DNA of 7,841 nucleotides from Coleofasciculus sp. S288 (GTDB lineage Bacteria > Cyanobacteriota > Cyanobacteriia > Cyanobacteriales > Coleofasciculaceae). Shown here one piece after another: positions 1 to 7,200 of this stretch. The stretch covers positions 1 to 7,841 of the forward strand of contig JAIUYC010000140.1 in assembly GCA_020216575.1 (NCBI GenBank), read 5' to 3'. The translations under genes were made by a program, and so were the position numbers. Each line of letters starts with the position of its first letter. The first letter of the stretch is position 1. A model generated the notes under the pieces. The model worked only from the letters and a program-made list of their open reading frames with translations. It ran no database searches and was not told the origin of the DNA.

Positions 1-220
1 TTGAGTTGTGAACAATAACCAACCACAGAGGCGCAGAGGACACTCCAGAAAGAGAAGAGAGAATTTTATGAATCATTTAGACTGGCTATATATCAACCCG
101 CCCCTACATCCAATTCCAATAAATTAACCAACAGAATCATAAATTTCCCGAACCCAAGCTCAAACTCGTTTTAACGGGTTGAAAAGCCTCCTTTTAACCC
201 TGGCGAGAAGGAAGTCACGG
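1..220. other. Non-coding flank with interspersed-repeat fragments
   Basis: I see no gene here; open frames are only a few codons long. Positions 21-43 carry a purine-rich stretch with the doubled word cagagg-cg-cagagg, a style of interspersed repeat often met between cyanobacterial genes. Positions 95-107 (aacccgcccctac) look like one arm of the 'gtaggggcgggtt' palindrome family; a more complete degenerate member lies at 3314-3376. No matching second arm was found nearby, so this is probably a truncated copy. The repeat-family assignments are from memory of such genomes, not a search. Confidence 0.4.
176..200 (-). terminator. Hairpin downstream of the Uma2 gene, possible terminator
   Basis: Positions 176-200 can fold into a hairpin: gggtt pairs with aaccc and aaaag with ctttt, giving about ten base pairs with a single bulged base and a four-base loop (cctc on the plus strand). 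On the minus strand it starts about 20 bases after the Uma2 stop codon, where a terminator would sit. It lacks a strong T-tract after the stem, so intrinsic termination is uncertain. It could instead be an RNA-stabilising 3' stem or a repeat remnant. Confidence 0.4.
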
Positions 221-802
221 CTACACAAACAAAATTGGCTGCAAATCTAACACAAATCCCGGTAAAACCTCTTCACCCGATAAACTCGTGGGAGACTGTA
301 ACACCTCAACCGCAGGGCTTGGACGATAAACTTCAACTTGCTCCAGTTTAGGAATAATCAACCACCCCAGACGCAGCCCATTCTCCAAGTATTCCTGCAT
401 CTTCTGTTGGGCATCTTCTAACTCATCGCTTTCCGAAACCAGTTCCGCCACAAAATCAGGACACAACGGCAGGAATTTCTTTCGTTGTTCCTGACTCAAA
501 TCATTCCATCGTTCCATCCTCACCCAAGACACATCCGGGGAACGAGTGCCACCTTTAGGCAACCGAAACCCAGTTGAAGAATCAAATGCCTTTCCCAGAC
601 GAGTTTGACGGTTCCAATACCAAAGCTGTCCGGCTAATTCAAAATTGCGATCGCCCGTTTCTCCTCCCGTAGGTGGCATAATAATTAATTCCCCCTTAGC
701 CGTTAGTTCCAGCCGCAAGTCTTGGTTAGCAGTAGCAAGTTGTTCAAACTGCTCGTCACTCAGGTTCAGAACTGGAGGGAATTGTAACGTTAAAGCACTC
801 AT
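221..802 (-). CDS. Uma2 family endonuclease (DUF820-type)
   Basis: A 193-residue protein of the usual length for the Uma2 family, a PD-(D/E)XK-fold nuclease-like family greatly expanded in cyanobacteria. Family hallmarks are visible in order: LELTAKGELIIMPPTGGETG at 31-50, the SPDVSWV block with Asp90, then CPDFVAELVSESD at 114-126 with Glu120, followed by QQKMQEYLENG with Lys134 and the strand GWLIIP at 146-151. Asp90, Glu120 and the downstream Lys fit the expected active-site layout. A typical C-terminal part follows, with VEVYRP and a LPGFVLDL ending. The ATG at 802 is used because it begins at the normal family N-terminus (short leader, then LSDEQFEQL). The gene stands alone and diverges from the helicase gene. 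Nuclease activity is predicted from the fold; the biological role of most family members is unknown, and many may be mobile or selfish. All key residues seem intact, so I see no sign of decay. Confidence 0.92.
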   Translation of the reverse strand: MSALTLQFPPVLNLSDEQFEQLATANQDLRLELTAKGELIIMPPTGGETGDRNFELAGQLWYWNRQTRLGKAFDSSTGFRLPKGGTRSPDVSWVRMERWNDLSQEQRKKFLPLCPDFVAELVSESDELEDAQQKMQEYLENGLRLGWLIIPKLEQVEVYRPSPAVEVLQSPTSLSGEEVLPGFVLDLQPILFV

Positions 803-963
803 TTTAACTATGTTCTATTAAAATCTTGGTTGGGTTAAACCGATGTGTCATTGTCATGTTTAATCAAACTCAACCAGCTTAAGCGATTATAGCCACCTTT
901 ATGGATAAAGTGCGATCGCTAATGCTCTAACCGACGTTGCTGAAACTGAAATTGCTACATTGT
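803..963. other. Divergent intergenic region between Uma2 and helicase genes
   Basis: About 160 bases separate the two divergently transcribed genes, so both promoters should lie here. The region is AT-rich and has a HIP1 octamer at 912-919. I could not pick a convincing -35/-10 pair for either gene, and neither start codon has a clear Shine-Dalgarno sequence, which is common in cyanobacteria. Confidence 0.4.
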
Positions 964-3258
964 ATGAGCCAACCCCCTTTTGAAAGGTTAGCGCCGTTTA
1001 TTCAAGACTATATCTATACTCACAACTGGACAGAATTAAGACAAGTTCAAGTTGAAGCCTGCCGAGTCATTTTTGATACGGATGCTCACCTGTTAATTGC
1101 TGCTGGCACTGCCTCTGGCAAGACGGAAGCCGCTTTTCTACCCGTTTTGACGCAGCTTCACCAAAATCCGTCCTCAACGATTGGAGTCCTCTACATTAGT
1201 CCGATTAAAGCGCTAATCAACGACCAATTTGAACGCCTCACCCACTTGCTCAAAGAAGCAGATATGCCTGTTTGGGCGTGGCATGGCGATATCTCTCAAA
1301 GCCACAAGCGAAGGCTGTTGAAAAATCCTCAAGGCGTGCTTCAAATCACGCCGGAATCCCTGGAAAGTTTATTGCTTAACAAACATGCTGAACTCAGTCG
1401 TCTATTCGGAGATTTACGCTTTGTAATTATTGATGAAATTCACGCCTTCATGGGTTCTGAACGGGGTTGCCAAATTCTCTGCCAACTGACACGGTTGTCT
1501 CGATTCACCCAAAAGCCACCCCGTCGAATTGGCTTATCGGCGACACTGGGCGATTACTCACTGGCTGAGAAATGGCTGCAATCCGGAACCGATACACTCG
1601 TGATTACCCCGGAGATTCAGGGGGGGCAACGGAAAGTTCAGCTTGCTTTAGAACATTTTTACCTTCCCCAAGGTGATGAACGATCCCCCCAACCCCCCTT
1701 TCTAAGGGGGGCAACAGAGGATAGCGAACCCCCCTTTCTAAAAGGGGCTAAAGGAGATGACAAACCCCCCTTTCTAAGGGGGGCAAGGGGGGATCGAACC
1801 TTTAACGCGAATCCTTACTACCGACATATTTTCAACCTCAGCCAATCCCGCAAGTGTCTCATCTTTGCCAACAATCGTACCAAGGCAGAATCTGCGATCG
1901 CTAATCTGCGACAAATTGCCCAAGCAGAAGGCTTGCCCGATATTTATCATGTCCATCACGGCAGCATCTCTGCTTCTTTGAGGGAAGCCGCAGAAGAAGC
2001 GATGCGCGACTCTAGCCCAGCCGTTACCGCCGCCACCGTTACCCTAGAAATGGGCATTGATATCGGGCAGTTAGAACGAGTCATTCAGCTAGATGCGCCC
2101 TCTAGTGTCTCCAGTTTTTTGCAACGGTTGGGACGTACTGGGCGGCGAGGAAGTCCTGCTGATATGCGCTTTGTTTGCGCGGAAGATGAACTCTGTGGAG
2201 AGGAATCCCTGCCCGAACAACTCCCCTGGCAACTGTTGCAGTGCATCGCCATCATCCAACTGTACCTGGAAGAGCGCTGGATTGAGCCAATACAGCCGCT
2301 TCGCTACCCCTTCAGCTTGCTGTATCACCAGACGATGAGCATTCTAGCGTCAATGGGGGAACTTTCAGCGGCTGCGATCGCTCAACAGGTTCTAACCTTA
2401 CCAACATTTGCAGCAATTTCCCAGGAGGATTTCCGGCAATTACTACGCTATCTAATTGATATTGATCATATCCAACAGACTGAAAAAGGTGGACTGATTG
2501 TTGGTTTAACCGGGGAAAGAATTGTCCGAAACTTCCACTTTTATGCTGTCTTTTCGGACGCAATGGAATATGTTGTCCGCGATGAATCAAGGGAAATTGG
2601 CACGATTGCTATGCCTCTACCGTCAGGAAATCAGTTTGCCTTGGCAGGGAAGACTTGGCAGGTTATTGATATTGATACCAAAAGCAAAACGGTTTATGTG
2701 AAGCCAATTGAGGGAATTGCTAGTACATCCTGGCGGGGTGGTAGCGTCAGCATTCACAGCAAAATTTTGCAACGCATGAAAAAGATTTTGGTTGAAGATA
2801 TCCAATATTCCTACTTGCAAGCTAACGCAAAAGAGCGACTGAAGTCAGCTCGACAACTTACTCGACTTTCTGAATTGAATCGACAAAATATCCTTCCTTT
2901 AGACGATAACACCTGCTGCATCTTTCCCTGGATGGGAACGGCTGCTTACCGCACATTGGAACGGTTTCTCAATTTCTTTGTGAGGGAGGCTTTAGATATC
3001 AGAAAGATTGGAGGAGTATCTCCGTACTTCCTGACCGTAGAATTAAGTAAAAACACACTTCAAGAGCTAACAGATGAACTTGTTTCTTTCTGTGAGAAAG
3101 AATTGACAGGGTATGACTTGGTTGGCTCAGATGAAGCTCCAAAACTGCACAAGTATGATGAGTTTATTCCGAATAACCTCCTGCGTAAAGCCTTTGCACT
3201 CGATTATCTGGATACTGTGGAATTGAGAAACCTCTTACTACAAACTACAAACCACTAA
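964..3258 (+). CDS. Lhr-like DEAD/DEAH-box superfamily 2 helicase
   Basis: A 764-residue protein from the ATG at 964. An upstream in-frame TTG at 937 would add nine residues (LKLKLLHC-like) that look unlike a helicase start, so ATG is preferred. Residue numbers here count from that ATG. RecA lobe 1 has a glutamine-type RQVQ motif near 27, Walker A AAGTASGKT (46-54), Ia SPIKALINDQ (79-88), TPE (129-131), Walker B DEIH (157-160) and SAT (192-194). Lobe 2 has CLIFANNR (298-305), TVTLEMGIDIG (358-368) and QRLGRTGRRG (387-396). The LEMGIDIG and GRTGRRG forms are typical of Lhr-type ATP-dependent nucleic-acid helicases. The C-terminal half (about 400-764) is less recognisable, and the protein is much shorter than full Lhr. 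A repeat-derived insert (residues about 240-278) sits in the linker between the lobes. Related helicases occur in BREX and other defence loci, but no partner genes are present, so a defence or repair role is inference. The motifs are intact, so the gene is probably functional. Confidence 0.9.
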   Translation: MSQPPFERLAPFIQDYIYTHNWTELRQVQVEACRVIFDTDAHLLIAAGTASGKTEAAFLPVLTQLHQNPSSTIGVLYISPIKALINDQFERLTHLLKEADMPVWAWHGDISQSHKRRLLKNPQGVLQITPESLESLLLNKHAELSRLFGDLRFVIIDEIHAFMGSERGCQILCQLTRLSRFTQKPPRRIGLSATLGDYSLAEKWLQSGTDTLVITPEIQGGQRKVQLALEHFYLPQGDERSPQPPFLRGATEDSEPPFLKGAKGDDKPPFLRGARGDRTFNANPYYRHIFNLSQSRKCLIFANNRTKAESAIANLRQIAQAEGLPDIYHVHHGSISASLREAAEEAMRDSSPAVTAATVTLEMGIDIGQLERVIQLDAPSSVSSFLQRLGRTGRRGSPADMRFVCAEDELCGEESLPEQLPWQLLQCIAIIQLYLEERWIEPIQPLRYPFSLLYHQTMSILASMGELSAAAIAQQVLTLPTFAAISQEDFRQLLRYLIDIDHIQQTEKGGLIVGLTGERIVRNFHFYAVFSDAMEYVVRDESREIGTIAMPLPSGNQFALAGKTWQVIDIDTKSKTVYVKPIEGIASTSWRGGSVSIHSKILQRMKKILVEDIQYSYLQANAKERLKSARQLTRLSELNRQNILPLDDNTCCIFPWMGTAAYRTLERFLNFFVREALDIRKIGGVSPYFLTVELSKNTLQELTDELVSFCEKELTGYDLVGSDEAPKLHKYDEFIPNNLLRKAFALDYLDTVELRNLLLQTTNH
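1681..1796 (+). repeat. Palindromic repeat cluster inserted in frame in the helicase gene
   Basis: Three copies of a C6-TTTCTAA-G6 palindrome start at 1693, 1729 and 1765, spaced exactly 36 bases apart; the middle copy has drifted to cccccctttctaaaagggg. The cluster is bounded by a perfect 10-base inverted repeat, cgatcccccc at 1681-1690 and ggggggatcg at 1787-1796. The 36-base period equals 12 codons, so it is read as three units starting PPFLRGA, PPFLKGA and PPFLRGA, and the helicase frame stays open. It lies between RecA lobes 1 and 2, a surface linker where an insertion can be tolerated. Such C-run/G-run palindromes are a known style of cyanobacterial interspersed repeat. That it was inserted, rather than ancestral, is inferred from composition unlike the flanks. 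Confidence 0.85.
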
Positions 3259-3313
3259 TACCATTTGGGCAGATGATTGTCACATATCAGAGGCGGTAAT
3301 TAAAAATTGGTGA

Positions 3314-3376
3314 GTAGGGGCGGATTTAACCTAGACATCAGCTTTTCTACCTAGATATCGATAAACCAGCTCCTAC
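3314..3376. repeat. Degenerate 'gtaggggcgg' palindromic repeat
   Basis: Left arm gtaggggcggatttaa (3314-3329) and the reverse complement of the right arm ataaaccagctcctac (3361-3376) agree at about 12 of 16 positions, forming an imperfect 63-base inverted repeat. Inside are two near-identical direct copies, acctagacatc at 3329-3339 and acctagatatc at 3349-3359. It resembles a common family of intergenic palindromes in cyanobacteria. It lies about 55 bases after the helicase stop and could act as a 3' RNA structure, but mismatches suggest an old, decayed copy. Confidence 0.55.
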
Positions 3377-3439
3377 GAAATGTGACACCCATAAAACCAA
3401 ACGCTATAACTCCAGAGACCGATTTTATCCTCTCGTTAG

Positions 3440-3625
3440 ATTGATGAAGAAATTATGTTGTTTTGCGATCGCGGGTTGACAACCCAAGATTTAGTAGCTA
3501 AAGAGGAAACACCAAGATTGCAAAACTTTGATGAATTTATTCCCCATAATCTGTTAGGCAAAGCAATTACTTGCGATTATATAAATGGAGCAGAACTTCA
3601 GCCAATGATGAGAAGCTGGAGTTGA
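3440..3625 (+). pseudogene. C-terminal remnant of a second Lhr-like helicase
   Basis: After the stop at 3437-3439 the frame is open for 61 codons to the TGA at 3623. Its product aligns without gaps to the last ~57 residues of the intact helicase just upstream (from about residue 702, numbered from the ATG at 964). By eye about 25 of 57 residues are identical. Shared blocks include FC, LT, DLV, DEFIP, NLL, KA, DY and EL. The intact gene's DEFIPNNLLRKA corresponds to DEFIPHNLLGKA here. No helicase motifs or N-terminal part precede it, so this is the tail of a gene whose body has been lost. The divergence shows it is not a fresh duplication of the upstream gene but a paralogue, or a tail left when a related gene was replaced. 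The in-frame ATG at 3455 lacks a ribosome-binding site, and a 56-residue functional protein seems unlikely though not excluded. Confidence 0.8.
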
Positions 3626-3635
3626 ATTGAGTTAG

Positions 3636-3728
3636 GAGTTAAAGGAACGGCTTTATCGACAATTGGGTGTGCCAGGAGAGATAGGCGAACCCACTGATAC
3701 AGAGGTGCGAGTTAATTATCCTTACTAA
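3636..3728 (+). pseudogene. Possible gene remnant, short protein-like open frame
   Basis: Just after the helicase remnant, a 30-codon open stretch without a start codon runs to a TAA at 3726. It reads ELKERLYRQLGVPGEIGEPT and then ten more residues ending in NYPY. Its composition (charged helix, then Gly/Pro turns and a strand) looks like real protein rather than random translation, and it lies where the next gene of a decayed cluster would be. I do not recognise the family and have no homology evidence. It may equally be chance. Confidence 0.3.
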
Positions 3729-3792
3729 ATAAGGCAGGGGTTGAAACCAAGACATAGAGGGTGTACCTGCTACACAACTCTTTAGAATATTT

Positions 3793-3808
3793 TTTCTTTG
3801 CAAAGAAA
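3793..3808. repeat. Perfect 16-base palindrome
   Basis: The sequence tttctttgcaaagaaa is its own reverse complement with no central spacer. It lies in a T-rich stretch between the decayed remnants and the heptamer-flanked segment. Perfect short palindromes can be binding sites for dimeric regulators, but it is about 470 bases from the next start codon, and no gene clearly depends on it. Confidence 0.5.
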
Positions 3809-3855
3809 TCCAGGTGCTTCTGCCCCATATGCACTAACTCATAACGTTACAAATC

Positions 3856-3886
3856 GTGAGAGCGAGCGTGTTAGCGAAACTCTCAC
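3856..3886. repeat. Hairpin with gtgagag/ctctcac stem
   Basis: Seven-base arms gtgagag (3856-3862) and ctctcac (3880-3886) enclose a 17-base loop containing gcgagcg and ttagcga, words frequent in cyanobacterial intergenic repeats. No T-run follows, so it is unlikely to be an intrinsic terminator. It is probably a repeat-family member. Confidence 0.4.
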
Positions 3887-3997
3887 CTTTAAACCCGTAT
3901 GTTCAGAAGCTTGCCTTAAGATTTTCTGACATCTAGCAGGACAATCCGGAATTCGTCTGAATTAGGAAGAATGAAGGTATCAGTACTCTTCGTAGAA

Positions 3998-4154
3998 TCA
4001 TTAGTCCTCAATCATTAGTCCTTACTTGGCTACATCTACAGGGAATATGGCTTGCACTAGTCCTCATTCTTGAATTTATTTCTCCCGTCAGGGCTTTTTT
4101 AAAAGCGAATAAAACCAAGTTTTTCACACAAAACTAATGACTAATGACTAATGA
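3998..4154. repeat. Segment flanked by inverted tcattagt heptamer repeats
   Basis: The left arm at 3998-4019 contains tcattagtc and tcattagt separated by ctcaa. The right arm at 4133-4154 is three perfect tandem copies of ctaatga (4134, 4141, 4148). The right arm's reverse complement matches the left arm at about 17-18 of 22 positions. The 113 bases between them include a short palindrome-like gcttttttaaaagc and no gene. This could be a small non-autonomous element with terminal inverted repeats, or two independent patches of heptamer repeats of the kind described in cyanobacteria. Clear target-site duplications were not found. Confidence 0.4.
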
Positions 4155-4279
4155 GTGCTTCGTAAAATAGAGTAGTCAGATAGGACTTTATACCTGGTGT
4201 CACCCGGTTAAGCTCCTGCTCAGGTGCAGCTCTTTCCGCAACATCGATTTGGCTCACAACAAGCGATATACAATCAGTC

Positions 4280-7200
4280 ATGGTAGTTAATAGGATTCTT
4301 TTAGGTTCAGTTGCTTTCGGCGTAAGCTTTGGACTGGGACTGCTTGCCAACCGAGACTTTAATAAAGCCCTAATAACTGGTGTCATTACTGTCCCGGCTG
4401 CCTATGCAGGAGCATTACTTGTTGACCAAAGGCGCACCAAAAAAGACACGTTGGTGAAAGGCACTTTACAGTACCAAATTCAAGAGTTAGAACTGCAACA
4501 ACGCCAGCTGCATCAATTTCTTGCGGCGGCAACAGCGAACCGCCAAGAATTGCAAGCGAGCGTCGATGCTTTACAATCCGAACGCACTCATCTACTCAAC
4601 CGAGTCTCAGAATTACACCAACAACGAACAGACTTAAATCAGGACATAGTCAATCTCCAGGGACAAAAACAGGAGATCGAACAACAATCAAACAACCTAC
4701 AAACCCAACTTGAGGCTCTCGTAGAGCGACAAGTCGAACTAAATCAAACCCTATTATCCAAAACTACAGAAATCCAAACAGCAGAAGCCCAAAAGATTTC
4801 TTTACAGGATGAACTCGTTGAGATTCAGGCTCAAATTGCTGAACAAATCCAACAAAAAGAGAGACTTCCTCAGGAACTTTCTACTCTAGAACAGCTCGAA
4901 GAACAATTGCAGCAGCTGCAAACTCAAATTCAAGCGCTTCAAGAGCAGCATGGCGAACTCAATCTTTCCCTATCTGAGAAAAGTGCCGAAGTCGAGGCAA
5001 TAGAATCTCAAAGAGATTCCTTAGAAGCTGAACTCACTGAATTACAAACTCAAATTGTTGAGCGACTTCAGCAACAAGAAGGACACCCTCACCACATCTC
5101 CGATCTCAATCAGCTACAAGAGCTGCAACATCTGCAAATTCCAGTTCAAGAACTCCTCCAGCAGCAAGCTGAACTCAATCACAGTCTAGAAGCGAAAACA
5201 GCTGAAGTTCAAGAGCTTGAAACTCAAAAGAACACCTTACAAACGGAACTCGAACAGCTGCAAGCTCAACTGGCTGACGTTCAAGAGCTTGAAACTCAGA
5301 GGAATTCCTTACAAGCGGAACTCGAACAGTTGCAAGCTCAACTGGCTGAAGTCCAAGAGCTTGAAACTCAGAAGAACACTTTACAAACAGAACTCGCTCA
5401 ACTCCAAGCTCAAATTTCCGAGCAACTTCGCCAACAAGATGAACTGAATCAGGAAATTTCTGCTGTATACCATCTAACCCAACAATCCGAGAATCTACAA
5501 AGTCATATTGAGGCTCTTCTCAATCAGGAAACCGAACTCAGTCAAAGCTTAGACGCAAAAACGGCTGAACTTCAGGAACTTGAAATTCAAACGAGCTTCT
5601 TACAAGCTGAACTAGAACAATTACAAAGTCAAATTCCCGAGCAACTTCACCAGCAGGAACACCAAGATTACGCCGTTGTAGACCAGTTAACCGACCAATC
5701 GCAGCATCTGCAAGCTCAAATTCAAGCACTTCTGGAGCAAGAAACCGAACTGAACCAAACTCTGAACGTGAAAATTGCCGAAGTTCAGGAACTCGAAACT
5801 CACAAGAATTCCTTACAGGCAAATCTGGAACAGTTAGAATCTCAAATTGCCGATCGCCTGCAACATCACGAGCATCTCAGTCGAGACATTGTCTCTCTAG
5901 AAGAGTGTGAATATCAGCTAACTGAGCGCTCGGATACTCTACAAACTCAACTCCACACTCTCCTAGATCGGGAATTTGAAATTAATCAGTCCCTGTCAGC
6001 AAAAACGTCTGAAGTAGAGGAACTCGAAGCACATAAAAATTCCTTACAATCCGAACTCGAACAGTTACAAGCTCAAATTTCCGAGCAACTTCAGCGCCAG
6101 GAGGGACTCACTCAGGAATTGGCGGCTGTTGAGCAACTCCAAGAGCGATCGCATTCTCTGCACAGTCAAATTCAATCGCTGGCAGAGCAGGAAACCGAGT
6201 TCAATCAAAGCCTAGAAATTAAACTGACTGAAGTTCAACACCTCGAAACCCAAAAGCATTCGTTACAAGCAGAACTCGAACAGCTACAGGCTCAGATTAC
6301 CGAGCAACTTCAGCAACAGGAAGGGCTGACTCAGGAATTTGCGGCTGTCGAGCAACTCCAAGAGCGATCGCACTCTCTGCACACTCAAATTCAAGCACTC
6401 CTAGAGCAGGAAACCCAACTCAACCAAAGCCTAGAAACTAGAACGGGCGAAGTTCAACAGCTCGAAACCCAAAAGACTGCCTTAGAAGCCCAACTCGAAC
6501 AGCTACAAGCTCAAATTGCTGAGCAACTTCAGCTTCAGGAGGGATTGAGCCAGGAGTTTGCGGCTGTCAACCAGCTAGAAGCGCGATCGCACTCCCTGCA
6601 AACTCAAATTCAAACCCTTACTGAGCAGGAAACTCAACTCAATCAAAACCTAGAAGCCAAAACTGCTGAAGTTCAACAGCTCGAAACTCAAAAGACTTCT
6701 TTAGAAGCTCAACTCGAGCAGTTGCAACCTCAACTTGCCGAACAACTGCAACAACAGGAGCGGCTCAATCAAGACATTGCTGCCCTACAAGAGCGCGAAC
6801 GCCAGCTCGAAGAACAATTGCACAACTGGCAAGCTCAAGTGCAGGCGCTGGAACGATGGGAAGACGAACTGAACGAAACTCTGGCGTCTCGCTCCGCACA
6901 AGTCCAGGCAGCAGAGACGAATCTTAATGCCTTGCAAGCCGAACTCACCGAACGGCAAAACCAAGTCTCTGAAAAACAGAGCCAGCAGGACGAGCTAAAT
7001 CAAGAGGTAGCGGTTTTAGAGAGCAGAAAATCTCAGCTAGAACTCGATGCCAACACCCTGCAAACTCGCATCCAAGAGCTTGAGCAACAGTATGCCGAGT
7101 TGAATGAGTCTTTAGCGGCACCAACAGCGGCAAGACGGGATGTAGAAACCAGCCTCAATTCCTTGCAAGCCGACTTGGAGCAACTGCAAAACCAAGTAGT

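Larger units (their letters stand above)
3626..4279. other. Gene-poor, repeat-rich spacer before the coiled-coil gene
   Basis: About 650 bases without a supported intact gene. From left to right it holds the possible remnant at 3636-3728, a 16-base palindrome at 3793-3808, a hairpin at 3856-3886, and a segment flanked by inverted heptamer repeats at 3998-4154. The last 125 bases should contain the promoter of the coiled-coil gene, but I could not assign -35/-10 boxes with confidence. Short frames such as the 15-codon one at 3971 have no supporting features. A minus-strand open frame at 4141-4386 overlaps the start of the coiled-coil gene and shows no protein-like features. Confidence 0.5.

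Noticed and set aside
1693..1783. Three evenly spaced palindromes that might be read as a CRISPR array
   Set aside because: The 36-base period includes only 17 bases between palindromes, the between-sequences resemble one another, and the whole is in frame within the helicase gene.
1774..2820. Open frames of 61-92 codons inside the helicase gene on both strands
   Set aside because: The helicase frame has all expected motifs across this stretch; the others have unlikely compositions and no supporting features.
3739..3748. ggttgaaacc resembling the end of cyanobacterial CRISPR repeats (GTTGAAAC)
   Set aside because: Only one copy, no regularly spaced second repeat and no spacers, so there is no CRISPR array.
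4085..4115. Possible terminator around gcttttttaaaagc
   Set aside because: The stem is AT-only and short, there is no gene ending just upstream, and the T-run is part of the stem rather than after it.
4141..4386. Minus-strand 81-codon open frame overlapping the coiled-coil start
   Set aside because: It overlaps antisense the membrane-hairpin start of the long gene and includes the heptamer repeat as its N-terminal region; no recognisable protein features.
5217..5447. Plus-strand open frame rich in Lys/Asn/Leu
   Set aside because: It is the second-phase reading of the 72-base tandem repeats inside the coiled-coil gene; its regularity comes from those repeats.
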